Assembly (NCBI GenBank): GCA_913776615.1
Contig: CAJYPK010000029.1
Coordinates: forward strand, 1-52,829
Length of the DNA: 52,829 nt
Reading direction: 5' to 3'
Origin: an uncultured Hymenobacter sp.
GTDB lineage: Bacteria > Bacteroidota > Bacteroidia > Cytophagales > Hymenobacteraceae
Each line of letters opens with the position of its first letter. Positions within the stretch are counted from its first letter, which is position 1. The notes under the pieces are model-generated. The model saw only the letters and a list, made by a program, of their open reading frames with translations, made no database searches and had not been told where the DNA came from. Below are positions 31,086 to 39,830 of the stretch, one piece after another. A program made the translations under genes and the position numbers.

Positions 31086-31487
31086 TTATTCCTTGGTAAA
31101 ATCGATGGTATCTATCGTGGGCGTGCTCTGCTTGGGCTTGAGCTTGATGAATACTTGGTAGTTGCCGTTGCGCCCGGCGTAGCGGCAGGTGGCGTACAAA
31201 ATGCCTTCGCCGCTGGCTCCCTGGTGCACGATATCAAAGCTAGCCGGCGGATTTTTAGCGAAGAAATTTTTCATCACCAACTCAGTCTGGGTAGCGTTAT
31301 AGCTTTGTTTATCACCATCAAACCCCAACTCAACCGACGGGGCCAGGTACTGGGCCAGCGTTCGCGACGAGCCGCTGGCGATGGCCGAGCGAACCACCGA
31401 CAGCTGGTCGGCCTGCGCCCGGCCGGTGAAAACTAAGGCAATAAATAGCCAGCTAAATAAAAATGCTTTAGTAAAATATACTTTCAT
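31086..31487 (-). CDS. DUF4783 family secreted protein, 133 aa
   Basis: A signal peptide ends at GRAQ (about residue 23). The mature part LSVVRSAIASGSSRTLAQYL, then a TQTELVMKNFFAKNP block and ASGEGILYATCRYAG, fits DUF4783, an NTF2-like fold of the Bacteroidota periplasm. The start at 31487 (MKVYFTKAF) is preferred because the signal peptide begins there. It lies divergent from gpmI. The conserved position next to nadC may be only positional. Confidence 0.8.
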   Translation of the reverse strand: MKVYFTKAFLFSWLFIALVFTGRAQADQLSVVRSAIASGSSRTLAQYLAPSVELGFDGDKQSYNATQTELVMKNFFAKNPPASFDIVHQGASGEGILYATCRYAGRNGNYQVFIKLKPKQSTPTIDTIDFTKE

Positions 31488-31631
31488 AAAAACAAGCTTC
31501 ACGAACTGGTCGGAGGCGCTTAGTGAACGGTAAGCTAAAACTATGCCAGCCGGCGATATTTTGAAGCCTTTCTGAAGGCAATATAGCCAGCGGCCCTACT
31601 ACGGGAAGCAGGTGCATTAGGGTGCGGGGTG

Positions 31632-31639
31632 TACTTTTG
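31632..31639 (+). promoter_or_regulatory. -7 promoter element of gpmI
   Basis: TACTTTTG, exact match, with a 5-nt gap (TGGGC) to the ATG at 31645. A GTG that overlaps its last base is in frame but is less likely as start. A leaderless mRNA is predicted. Confidence 0.6.
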
Positions 31640-31644
31640 TGGGC

Positions 31645-33180
31645 ATGAACAAGCAGGTCCTCTTAGTTATTCTGGATGGGTGGGGCATCGCCCCGAATGT
31701 GGAGGTTTCGGCCGTTGACAAGGCGAAGACGCCTTATTTTCATCACTTACTTAATAGCTTTCCGCACAGCACGTTGCAGGCCTCAGGCGAGGCCGTGGGG
31801 CTGCCCGACGGCCAGATGGGCAACTCGGAAGTGGGCCACATGAACATCGGCGCCGGCCGGGTGGTCGACCAAGAGCTGGTGCGCATTGCCAAGGCCATCC
31901 GCGAGCGCAAGCTAGGCCAGGTGCCCGCGCTGAAGGAGGCCCTGGAGTACGCTAAGCAGAACAACAAAGCCTTTCATCTCATTGGCTTGCTGTCGGATGG
32001 TGGCGTACACTCGCACATCGACCACGTAAAGGCGCTGTGCACCATCGCCCACGAGGCCGACGTGCACAAAGTTTTCGTGCACGCCTTCACCGACGGGCGC
32101 GATACCGATCCCAAGAGCGGCGTGCACTTCGTGAATGACCTGGAGCAGCACAATGAGCGCACGGGGGCCAAAATCGCCTCCATCGTGGGTCGCTACTACG
32201 CCATGGACCGCGACCAGCGCTGGGAGCGCGTGAAAGTGGCTTATGACCTGCTCGTGAACGGCGTGGGCACACCCTCGCAAAACCTGATTCAAAGCATTCA
32301 GGAACAGTACAAGGAAGGTGTTACGGATGAATTTTTGAAGCCCATCGTCAAGACCGGGGCCGACGGCCAGCCGCTGGCGACCATTCAGGAAGGCGACGTG
32401 GTGCTGTGCTTTAACTTCCGCACCGACCGGGGCCGCGAAATCACGGAGGCGCTCACGCAGCAGGATTTCAACGCCTACCAGATGCACCGGCTGCCTCTGC
32501 GCTACCTCACCATGACGAACTACGACGCGACGTTTGTGGGGGTAACGCCGATTTTCGACAAGGACAACCTCAACAATACGCTCGGCGAAGTGCTGTCGGC
32601 CCACGGCCGCACGCAGATTCGCATGGCCGAGACGGAAAAATACCCGCACGTGACGTTCTTCTTCTCGGGGGGCCGCGAAAAGGAATTCACCGGCGAAACG
32701 CGCATCCTGCGGGCCTCGCCCAAGGTAGCCACCTACGACCTCGCGCCGGAGATGAGCGCCTACGAGCTGCGCGACGCGCTGGTGCCCGAGCTGCGCGCCA
32801 ATTCGGCTGATTTCGTGGTTATCAACTTCGCCAACCCCGACATGGTGGGCCACACTGGCGTATTCGAGGCCGTGGTGAAAGCCGTGGAAACGGCCGATAC
32901 CTGCGCCCACGACGTAATTGAGGCGGCGCTGGCGGCTGGCTACGCGACCATCGTCATTGCCGACCACGGCAACGCCGAGTTTATGCGCAACGCCGACGGC
33001 TCGCCCAACACGGCCCACACGACCAACTTGGTGCCCTGCATCCTGGTCGACCCCACCTACCAGGGCACACTGGCCAATGGTAAGCTCGGCGACATCGCCC
33101 CCACCGTGCTGGAGCTGATGGGCGTGCCCCAGCCCGCCGAGATGACCGGCCAGAGCCTGCTGCGCCCCGCTGGCCGCTAG
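31645..33180 (+). CDS. gpmI: 2,3-bisphosphoglycerate-independent phosphoglycerate mutase, 511 aa
   Basis: Interconverts 3- and 2-phosphoglycerate in glycolysis with two Mn ions. LVILDGWGIAP supplies the first metal Asp; DGQMGNSEVGHMNIGAGR contains the phosphorylated Ser; DGRDTDP, NFANPDMVGHTG and IADHGNAE supply further ligands. Full length. The ATG at 31645 is used. A GC-rich stem loop follows at 33223. No GpmA gene is seen here. Confidence 0.97.
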   Translation: MNKQVLLVILDGWGIAPNVEVSAVDKAKTPYFHHLLNSFPHSTLQASGEAVGLPDGQMGNSEVGHMNIGAGRVVDQELVRIAKAIRERKLGQVPALKEALEYAKQNNKAFHLIGLLSDGGVHSHIDHVKALCTIAHEADVHKVFVHAFTDGRDTDPKSGVHFVNDLEQHNERTGAKIASIVGRYYAMDRDQRWERVKVAYDLLVNGVGTPSQNLIQSIQEQYKEGVTDEFLKPIVKTGADGQPLATIQEGDVVLCFNFRTDRGREITEALTQQDFNAYQMHRLPLRYLTMTNYDATFVGVTPIFDKDNLNNTLGEVLSAHGRTQIRMAETEKYPHVTFFFSGGREKEFTGETRILRASPKVATYDLAPEMSAYELRDALVPELRANSADFVVINFANPDMVGHTGVFEAVVKAVETADTCAHDVIEAALAAGYATIVIADHGNAEFMRNADGSPNTAHTTNLVPCILVDPTYQGTLANGKLGDIAPTVLELMGVPQPAEMTGQSLLRPAGR

Positions 33181-33222
33181 CCGCGCCCAAACAAAAAGGC
33201 GGCTTCTTTCTTTTGTCGCAGT

Positions 33223-33261
33223 GTCCCGCCCCGTGCCAGCACCGGGCGGGACATTAGTTTT
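33223..33261 (+). terminator. Probable terminator after gpmI
   Basis: GTCCCGCC and GGCGGGAC (33245-33252) form a stem, followed by ATTAGTTTTAG. The tail is U-rich but not a clean run. It ends just before the start codon of the next lipoprotein at 33265. Confidence 0.55.
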
Positions 33262-33264
33262 AGT

Positions 33265-33861
33265 ATGAGCTGTAGAACGAGCATTTACCTAGCGGCTAGC
33301 ACCTTGCTGGTCCTGACGGGCTGCGGCCCGGGTACCGCCGGCCCCGACCCAGCGGCCCCGGGCGCGGCCCACCGCGCCGGCCCTTATTTCGACGTGCGGG
33401 GCTTGCTCGATGCGCAGGTGAAGGCGCTCAGCGCCCGCCAGCCCGGCGTGGAGAAGCAGGTGAGCCTGCGCGGCGACGCCCCCGAAACCGTACGCGTGCC
33501 CACCGTGAAGTGGGCCGACGAGCTTCAGATTTTTTACCAGGCCGACATCAACAAGGCGGCCCTGCGCGGGGCCTACGCGGTGGACTCGGCCAGCCTGCCC
33601 GGCGGAGCCGTGCGCCGTACGTATCGCCTGCAACCCGGCCACGACAACGCCCCGGTGCTGCGCCTGACGGTGACCAGCACCGGTAACCAGCCGCAGTTGC
33701 TGACGGCTACGCTCCGGCAGGATAACACGCTTTTTTTCGGCCAAAAAGATTTGCAGCTTACGCTGCATAATGGCCAACTGAGCCAGTACAGTGTGCGCGG
33801 CGTGCAGAAGCTCGTGCTGTTCGATACGCTGCACTACACCACGGCGGCGCGGGTGCAGTAG
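33265..33861 (+). CDS. Lipoprotein of unknown function, 198 aa
   Basis: The signal sequence ends in a lipobox, VLTGC (Cys20). The mature protein begins with a Gly/Pro/Ala linker, then FDVRGLLDAQVKALSARQPG and a beta-rich part ending in GQLSQYSVRGVQKLVLFDTL. It looks like a compact two-part periplasmic protein. I do not recognise a named family. The stop is 10 nt from that of the convergent YjbQ-family gene. Confidence 0.75.
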   Translation: MSCRTSIYLAASTLLVLTGCGPGTAGPDPAAPGAAHRAGPYFDVRGLLDAQVKALSARQPGVEKQVSLRGDAPETVRVPTVKWADELQIFYQADINKAALRGAYAVDSASLPGGAVRRTYRLQPGHDNAPVLRLTVTSTGNQPQLLTATLRQDNTLFFGQKDLQLTLHNGQLSQYSVRGVQKLVLFDTLHYTTAARVQ

Positions 33862-33871
33862 CCCGCGGGCT

Positions 33872-34294
33872 CTACTCTCCCATCAGCGTCGCGACCACCC
33901 AGCGGCGGCCGCCGTGGCGGCGGTGCTCGCCCAAGCACAGGCCCTGCCAGGTGCCCAGCAGCAAGCGGCCGTCGGCAATGGGCACCGTAACCGAAGTGCC
34001 CAGCATGGCGGCCTTGAGGTGAGCCGTCATATCGTCGGGGCCTTCCAGGGTGTGCTGGAAGTACGGGGCATTGTCGGGGGCCAGCCGCCGGAAATACTCC
34101 TGGAAGTCGCGCCGCACGGTGGGGTCGGCATTCTCGGTGATGAACAGGCTGGCCGAGGTGTGTTGAATGCAGAAATTGGCCGTGCCCACGCGCAGCGTTT
34201 CCAACTCGGGCAACTCGCTCAGCAGCAAATCGGTGACGAGGTGAAAGCCCTCGGCTACGGCGGGCAGGCGCAGGCGTTTTTGAATGAAGCGCAT
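33872..34294 (-). CDS. yjbQ: YjbQ-family (UPF0047) protein, secondary thiamine-phosphate-synthase type, 140 aa
   Basis: GTANFCIQHTSASLFITENAD contains the conserved H-T-S/T block, and GTWQGLCLGEHR near the end the second His block, both typical of the YjbQ/UPF0047 family. Members show weak thiamine-phosphate synthase activity in vitro; the physiological role is not known. Cytosolic trimer, normal length. It starts 13 nt after the beta-helix lipoprotein stop on the same strand, so an operon is likely. Confidence 0.93.
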   Translation of the reverse strand: MRFIQKRLRLPAVAEGFHLVTDLLLSELPELETLRVGTANFCIQHTSASLFITENADPTVRRDFQEYFRRLAPDNAPYFQHTLEGPDDMTAHLKAAMLGTSVTVPIADGRLLLGTWQGLCLGEHRRHGGRRWVVATLMGE

Positions 34295-34306
34295 GTTAGA
34301 ACAGTA

Positions 34307-35890
34307 CTAGGGCTTGGCGGTACGGTAGGCCCCAAGGTCGGGCGAGGCGTTGCGGGGTAAATTCAATAAATCGCGCAGCACCGAGGTCGATAAAGCCGAG
34401 CCGCGAGCTTTGGCGGGTGAGCTGTCGCTGGGACGGTAATCGCTGTTGTCTCCCACCCCGGGGCGTACAAATTTCGGATCTTCGTTTACGATATTGTTCA
34501 ACCCGGTTTTTTTGAGACCAGGCGCCCCGTTGGCATCGGCGGTGGCGGCGTAGAGCTGGCTGCGAAGCAGCGTGTTCTGCACGTTTACTCCCGCTTTGTA
34601 CTCCTCGTAATTATCCAGGCGCAGCTCATCGCTGTTGGCGCCCCATACAATGGAATTTTGCAGGTTGAGGACCAACCCCGAAGGATTACGCGGCTTGCCA
34701 TCGAGGGCCGAGAGATTAGTGAATGCCAGCGAGGCCGTTTGGCGCACCGCTGCCGTAGCCGGATAATTCGCTATCGTACAGTAATTGAGTGAGTAGTTAC
34801 CCCCGCCGTACCCGCGCACCGCGTATTCGTAGCAGTCGCTGAAAAGCGTATTCGCAGCCGTCACCTTGCCCGACAAACTCAGGATCCCGGCGCCCTCCGT
34901 GATGCCAGCCAGCTTGTAGGTAGCCAGTTGCGTAGCTACCCCGGCGAAGTTGGCACTAGCCCCCGAGATGTAGCGAATCACGCTGTTTTGCAGCAGCAGG
35001 TCGGGTTGAGTCGCGTTGTTGGCGGGGTTGAATAGCAGCGCCCCATAAGCGGCATTCTGAATTTGGGCGTAGCGGATAACATTGCCGCGGCTAGTGGCGT
35101 CGAAGATGATGCCCGTCCACTGTCCCGGCGCGGTGGCATACTGCGCCTCGCCGCTGCGGTCGCCCGCGAAGCGTACGATGTTGAGATTAGTCGCCTTAAC
35201 GGTATCGGTCAAGCCAGTACCGGGCGCGTAGTCACTCGGATCATTTACGAGCAGCGTACCCTGCACGATGAGCATAGCCCCGGCGTGGGCGTAGATGCGA
35301 GCCCCCGGCTTGATGCGCAACGTGCAGGCTGCCGGTACTATCACCGTGCCGTAGAGTACGTGCGGCCGGTCTTTGGTCCAGACCATACCACAGGGCAGCG
35401 TAACGGGGTTGCGCGTACCATCGTGCAAATAGATATTCTGCCCGAAGGAGCGCAGCAGCACTGCCTGCTCCTGGCCGTTGGTGCGGAAGCTTAGCTTCTC
35501 CTGCACCACCAAATCCTTTGCCCGTCCGCTGCCGCCGTTATCCTTCAGCTGCGCCCGCACTAGGATGAGCAGACTGTCATTGCCCCGAATGTAAACGCCG
35601 CTGGCCGTTTGCCGCTGGTCGCCGTTGATGATGAGCGTATAAGGCGAGGTGGCCGAATTGTCGAGGCTGATAAGGTCTACATTCACCGCCCGGGGATTGC
35701 GGTTGTACACCCACAGCCGCTTGGTAACGGTGCGCAGGGTGGTAAAAACCGTATCGAACTTCACCGTATCGGCCGAAAAAGCCAACCCGCCCGTGGTTTG
35801 TAGCTCTTCCTCCCGCGGCTTACAGCCAGGCAGCAGGCTTACCCCAGCACTCAACAGCAGCAGCAAAGGCAACAGTAGCTTTTTAAACAT
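34307..35890 (-). CDS. Right-handed beta-helix lipoprotein, 527 aa
   Basis: Signal sequence with lipobox LLPGC (Cys22). The region from residue 35 to 150 is beta-rich (AFSADTVKFDTVFTTLRTVT), resembling an abnormal-spindle/Ig-type module. From about 190 come repeated short strands (IYAHAGAMLIVQGTLLVNDP, then IRYAQIQNAAYGALLF and SVIRYISG) that fit a parallel beta-helix with a chondroitinase-B-like or pectate-lyase-like fold. Surface or periplasmic location is expected. The C-terminal LNLPRNASPDLGAYR is a common ending in such Bacteroidota proteins. Confidence 0.8.
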   Translation of the reverse strand: MFKKLLLPLLLLLSAGVSLLPGCKPREEELQTTGGLAFSADTVKFDTVFTTLRTVTKRLWVYNRNPRAVNVDLISLDNSATSPYTLIINGDQRQTASGVYIRGNDSLLILVRAQLKDNGGSGRAKDLVVQEKLSFRTNGQEQAVLLRSFGQNIYLHDGTRNPVTLPCGMVWTKDRPHVLYGTVIVPAACTLRIKPGARIYAHAGAMLIVQGTLLVNDPSDYAPGTGLTDTVKATNLNIVRFAGDRSGEAQYATAPGQWTGIIFDATSRGNVIRYAQIQNAAYGALLFNPANNATQPDLLLQNSVIRYISGASANFAGVATQLATYKLAGITEGAGILSLSGKVTAANTLFSDCYEYAVRGYGGGNYSLNYCTIANYPATAAVRQTASLAFTNLSALDGKPRNPSGLVLNLQNSIVWGANSDELRLDNYEEYKAGVNVQNTLLRSQLYAATADANGAPGLKKTGLNNIVNEDPKFVRPGVGDNSDYRPSDSSPAKARGSALSTSVLRDLLNLPRNASPDLGAYRTAKP

Positions 35891-35962
35891 CAGCGAAGCA
35901 CAAAGTCAGTAATTATCAAGAAGCAAACGACTATCACCACCCCTTAGTGCCCACCCCAAAAA

Positions 35963-36032
35963 GATGTCATGCCAAACCAGCAAATCATCTCATCCAGCCG
36001 TGAGAAGATGCTTCGCAAGCTCAGCATGACAC
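35963..36032. repeat. REP-like palindrome R2, half-decayed copy
   Basis: The right arm AGATGCTTCGCAAGCTCAGC ending in ATGACAC is intact; the left arm (GATGTCATGCCAAACCAGCA) has diverged. It lies between the beta-helix gene and prfA. Confidence 0.7.
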
Positions 36033-36091
36033 CATTAAAAAGTAAAACGTCGCCTAGAGGCCAATCAGCCCGCCGCCGCAGGCCAGCAGGC

Positions 36092-36133
36092 GCATCCCCG
36101 AAATCCGTTTAATCCGTTAAATCTGCGGTCATT
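36092..36133. repeat. Dispersed short repeat R6, inverted copy overlapping the prfA stop
   Basis: CCCCGAAATCCGTTTAATCC then GTTAAATCTGCGGTC is the reverse complement of the R6 repeat. The last bases contain the prfA stop codon (36129-36131). Confidence 0.7.
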
Positions 36134-37199
36134 CGGCACCCACCTTCAAGCGCTCGGCGCTCTCGGCCAGACGCAGCTGCTCCACGAAGTCATCGATGTT
36201 GCCATCCATCACCGTGGGCAGGTTGTACACGGTGTAGCCGATGCGGTGGTCGGTCACGCGGCCCTGCGGGTAGTTGTAGGTGCGAATCTTATCGGAGCGG
36301 TCGCCGCTGCCAATCATACCCTTACGCAGGGCACCCTCGGCCTCGTTTTTCTTGGCCAGCTCAATCTCGAAAATGCGCGAGCGCAGTACTTGCAGCGCCT
36401 TGTCGAAGTTTTTGAGCTGCGACTTCTGGTCCTGGCACTGGGCCACGATGCCGGTGGGCAAGTGGGTGAGGCGCACGGCCGAGTAAGTCGTGTTTACCGA
36501 CTGCCCGCCGGGGCCGCTCGACATGAAGAGGTCTTTGCGGATATCGTTCATGTCCAGCTCGATGTCGAACTCCTCCGCCTCGGGCATTACCACGATGCTG
36601 GCCACCGAGGTGTGAATGCGGCCCTGGGTTTCGGTGGCGGGCACGCGCTGCACGCGGTGCACGCCCGACTCGAACTTGAGCTTGCCGTACACGTCCTCGC
36701 CCTTCACGGCCAGGATGATTTCCTTGTAGCCGCCGGCGGTGCCTTCCATCGCATCAACGAGCTCCATCTTCCAGCCCTGCTTTTCGGCAAAGCGCAGGTA
36801 CATACGCTGCAAGTCGCCGGCGAAGAGCGAGGCTTCGTCGCCGCCCGCCCCGGCCCGAATTTCCATAATGACGTCTTTCGAGTCGTTGGGGTCTTTGGGA
36901 ATCAATAAATCTTTTATCACGCCCTCCAGCCGCTCGGCTTCGGGCTGAAGCTCGTCGAGCTCGGCCTTGGCCATTTCGCGAAAGTCTTCGTCCTTCTCGG
37001 TGGCGATAACTTGGCGAGCCCCTTCTATATTGCTGAGCACCTGCTGGTAAGCCCGGTACTCCACCATGATTTTGCCCAGCTCCTTGTACTCCTTGTTCAA
37101 GGACTTGAAGCGCTTCATGTCGCTCATCACCTCGGGCTGCATGAGCTCGTGGTTTACGTTGTCGTAGCGCTCGCGGATGGCTTCGAGTTTATCCAGCAT
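36129..37199 (-). CDS. prfA: Peptide chain release factor 1, 356 aa
   Basis: Recognises [26 protein letters not shown] carries the GGQ motif needed for peptidyl-tRNA hydrolysis. [19 protein letters not shown] carries the P-x-T stop-codon tripeptide (P-A-T) characteristic of RF1 rather than RF2. Length is normal. A -7 box lies 31 nt upstream. Intact RF1 is relevant to the amber-interrupted gene at 27248-27952, since UAG should terminate efficiently. Confidence 0.97.
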   Translation of the reverse strand: MLDKLEAIRERYDNVNHELMQPEVMSDMKRFKSLNKEYKELGKIMVEYRAYQQVLSNIEGARQVIATEKDEDFREMAKAELDELQPEAERLEGVIKDLLIPKDPNDSKDVIMEIRAGAGGDEASLFAGDLQRMYLRFAEKQGWKMELVDAMEGTAGGYKEIILAVKGEDVYGKLKFESGVHRVQRVPATETQGRIHTSVASIVVMPEAEEFDIELDMNDIRKDLFMSSGPGGQSVNTTYSAVRLTHLPTGIVAQCQDQKSQLKNFDKALQVLRSRIFEIELAKKNEAEGALRKGMIGSGDRSDKIRTYNYPQGRVTDHRIGYTVYNLPTVMDGNIDDFVEQLRLAESAERLKVGAE

Positions 37200-37230
37200 T
37201 TTGTGGTCGAAAAAAATAGTCAGTAGTTTG

Positions 37231-37238
37231 CAAAGATA
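37231..37238 (-). promoter_or_regulatory. -7 promoter element of prfA
   Basis: TATCTTTG on the minus strand, an exact match followed by CAAAC, 31 nt before the ATG. No TTG at the expected -33 position. Confidence 0.5.
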
Positions 37239-37379
37239 CGGCTTGTCAACAACGTCCTTTGCGGTCGGCGTTCCGCGCCAATTCTTTACGCTGGCCTAGG
37301 GTTGTCCTTCCCACCCTCGCTAGGCCCTCCTTTTCCTGCGCGGCGGCTGTGGCCGGCCGGGTTTTCGACACCTGAGAGT

Positions 37380-39830
37380 ATGCAAGTCCTGAAGTTCGGG
37401 GGCACGTCGGTGGCCTCCGCCGAGAATATCGGAAAAGTAATTGCCATCGTGACGAGCGCGCTGGCCCAGGGACCAGTGGGGCTGGTCGTATCGGCGCTGG
37501 GGGGCACCACCGACGCGCTCATTACCATCGGCCGCACGGCGGCCAGCGGCGACGAAGCTTTCCGCACCACCCTGCGCCAGCTCGAAGCCCGCCACCTTAC
37601 CGCCGCCGAAAACCTGCTGCCCGACGCGGCCAGCCAGACCGAGATTCAGCCCTGGCTCACTGCCCAGTTTACCGAGCTGGCGCGGCTGGCCGACGGCGTT
37701 TTTGCGCTGGGCGAGCTTTCGCCGCGCACCCTGGACAAGCTGATGAGCTACGGCGAACTGCTGTCGTCGCGCCTCGTGGTGGCCGCGTTTCAGGCGCGGG
37801 GCATCGCCACGGCCTGGGCCGACAGCCGGCAGCTCATTCGCACCAACTCGCGCTTCGGCATGGCCCAGGTAGACGAGGCCACGACCGAGCGCCAGGTGCG
37901 TCAGTTTCAAGCCGAAACTACTGAAAAGCTGTGGGTAGCGCCCGGCTTTATCGCCGCCGACGCCGAGGGCCACACCACCACGCTGGGCCGGGGTGGCTCC
38001 GACTACACGGCCGCCATCCTGGCCGCCGCGCTCGACGCCGAAAAACTCGAAATCTGGACCGACGTGAGCGGGATGCTCACGGCCGACCCGCGCCTGGTGC
38101 GCTCGGCGCGGCCCATTGCCCGCATCAGCTACGAAGAGGCGATGGAGCTGTCGCACTTCGGGGCCAAGGTGCTGTACGCGCCCACGGTGCAGCCGGTGCG
38201 GCAGCGCGGCATCCCGATGTGGATTAAAAACACCTTTGCCCCGGCCGACTACGGCACGCTGGTGGAGGTGGCCCCGCCGCCCAGCATCGGGGTGGTGCGC
38301 GGGCTGTCGAGCATCGGCAACCTGTCGCTGCTCAATCTGGAAGGCAGCGGCATGGTGGGCGTGCCGGGCTTTTCGGCGCGGCTGTTTGCGGCGCTGGCCC
38401 GGGCCCGCATCAACGTAGTGCTCATCACGCAAAGCTCGTCGGAGCACTCCATTTGCGTGGGCGTGAGCGAGAACGACGTACCCGCAGCGCAGGAAGTGGT
38501 GAATGAGGAGTTTGCCGCCGAAATTTCGGCCGGCCGCCTGGAGCCGCTGCGGCCCGAAACGGGGCTGGCCATCGTGGCGCTGGTGGGCGACAACATGCGC
38601 AACCACCCCGGCATCAGCGGGCGCTTGTTTAGCGCACTGGGGCACAACGGGGTGAATATCCGGGCCATTGCCCAGGGGGCCAGCGAGCGCAACATCTCGA
38701 CCGTGATTCGGGCCGACGACGTGCGCAAGGCCATCAACGTGCTGCACGAGGAATTTTTCGAAGCGACTTATAAGCAGGTTAACCTGTTTATCCTCGGCCC
38801 CGGCAACGTGGGGGGCAAGCTGCTGGGCCAGCTCGCGCAGCAGCAAGACTACCTGCGCGAAAAGCTCGGCCTCGACCTGCGCGTGGTGGCCATCGCCAAC
38901 AGCCGCCACTGCCTCGTGAGCAACGAGGGCGGCCTCGACCTGCGCACCTGGCCCGAAAATCTGGACAAAGCGCCCAAGCTTTCGCTCGATGAGCTTACCC
39001 AGCTCATTATCAGCAAAAACCTGCGCAACTCCATTTTCGTGGACGTGACGGCCAACCCCGCCGCCGCCGACCAGTACGCGCCGCTGCTGGCCAAGAGCGT
39101 AGCCGTGGTAGCCTGCAATAAGATCGCCGCCTCGGCCGCCTACGCCAGCTACCGCCAGCTCAAGCAATTGGCCCAGGATTTCAACACCAAATACCTCTTC
39201 GAAACCAACGTGGGCGCGGCGCTGCCGGTCATCGGCACGCTGGGCGACCTCACCCGCAGCGGCGACGTGGTACGCCGCATGCAGGCGGTGCTGTCGGGCA
39301 CGCTCAATTTTGTGTTCAACAACTACGACGGCAGCCGGCCCTTCGCGGAGGTGGTGGCCCAGGCCCAGGCCGAGGGCTACACCGAGCCCGACCCGCGCCT
39401 CGACCTCAACGGCTCGGACGTGGCCCGCAAAATCCTCATCCTGGCCCGCGAGGCCGGCCAGCAGTTGGAGATGAGTGACGTAGCCAACGAAAGCTTCCTG
39501 CCCGCCAGCTGCCTGGAGGGCGACGTGGCCGCGTTTTACGAGCAGCTGGCCGTGCACGAGCCGCACTTCCGCGCCCTCTACGACGCGGCGGCCAGCCAGG
39601 GCAAGCGCCTCAAATTCGTGGCGCAGTACGACAACGGGAAAGCGGCCGTGGGCTTGCAGCAGATTCCGCCCGGCCACGACCTCTACGAGCTGCGCGGCAA
39701 AGACAACGTGGTACTGTTTTACACCGACCGCTACCCCGAGCAGCCGCTCGTGGTGAAGGGGGCCGGGGCCGGGGCCGAGGTCACGGCCAGCGGGGTTTTT
39801 GCCGATATTATTCGGGCCAGCAACATTTAG
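37380..39830 (+). CDS. thrA: Bifunctional aspartate kinase / homoserine dehydrogenase, 816 aa
   Basis: Catalyses the first and third steps from aspartate to threonine. The kinase domain starts with VLKFGGTSVA (residue 3) and ends near 290. Two ACT domains follow (about 315-460), probably for threonine feedback. The NAD-binding LFILGPGNVGGKLLGQL near 465 opens the dehydrogenase. The ATG at 37380 was chosen because MQVLKFGGTSV is the conserved N-terminus. It is the first gene of thrA - four-helix-bundle gene - thrB - thrC. No leader peptide or attenuator was found upstream. Confidence 0.97.
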   Translation: MQVLKFGGTSVASAENIGKVIAIVTSALAQGPVGLVVSALGGTTDALITIGRTAASGDEAFRTTLRQLEARHLTAAENLLPDAASQTEIQPWLTAQFTELARLADGVFALGELSPRTLDKLMSYGELLSSRLVVAAFQARGIATAWADSRQLIRTNSRFGMAQVDEATTERQVRQFQAETTEKLWVAPGFIAADAEGHTTTLGRGGSDYTAAILAAALDAEKLEIWTDVSGMLTADPRLVRSARPIARISYEEAMELSHFGAKVLYAPTVQPVRQRGIPMWIKNTFAPADYGTLVEVAPPPSIGVVRGLSSIGNLSLLNLEGSGMVGVPGFSARLFAALARARINVVLITQSSSEHSICVGVSENDVPAAQEVVNEEFAAEISAGRLEPLRPETGLAIVALVGDNMRNHPGISGRLFSALGHNGVNIRAIAQGASERNISTVIRADDVRKAINVLHEEFFEATYKQVNLFILGPGNVGGKLLGQLAQQQDYLREKLGLDLRVVAIANSRHCLVSNEGGLDLRTWPENLDKAPKLSLDELTQLIISKNLRNSIFVDVTANPAAADQYAPLLAKSVAVVACNKIAASAAYASYRQLKQLAQDFNTKYLFETNVGAALPVIGTLGDLTRSGDVVRRMQAVLSGTLNFVFNNYDGSRPFAEVVAQAQAEGYTEPDPRLDLNGSDVARKILILAREAGQQLEMSDVANESFLPASCLEGDVAAFYEQLAVHEPHFRALYDAAASQGKRLKFVAQYDNGKAAVGLQQIPPGHDLYELRGKDNVVLFYTDRYPEQPLVVKGAGAGAEVTASGVFADIIRASNI

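Noticed and set aside
31912..33018. A 368-codon open frame on the minus strand opposite gpmI
   Set aside because: Antisense shadow of a highly conserved gene; no domain and Val/Arg/Gly-biased composition.
37200..37379. Thr/Ile leader peptide or attenuator before thrA
   Set aside because: No short frame rich in Thr/Ile codons followed by a terminator hairpin was found.
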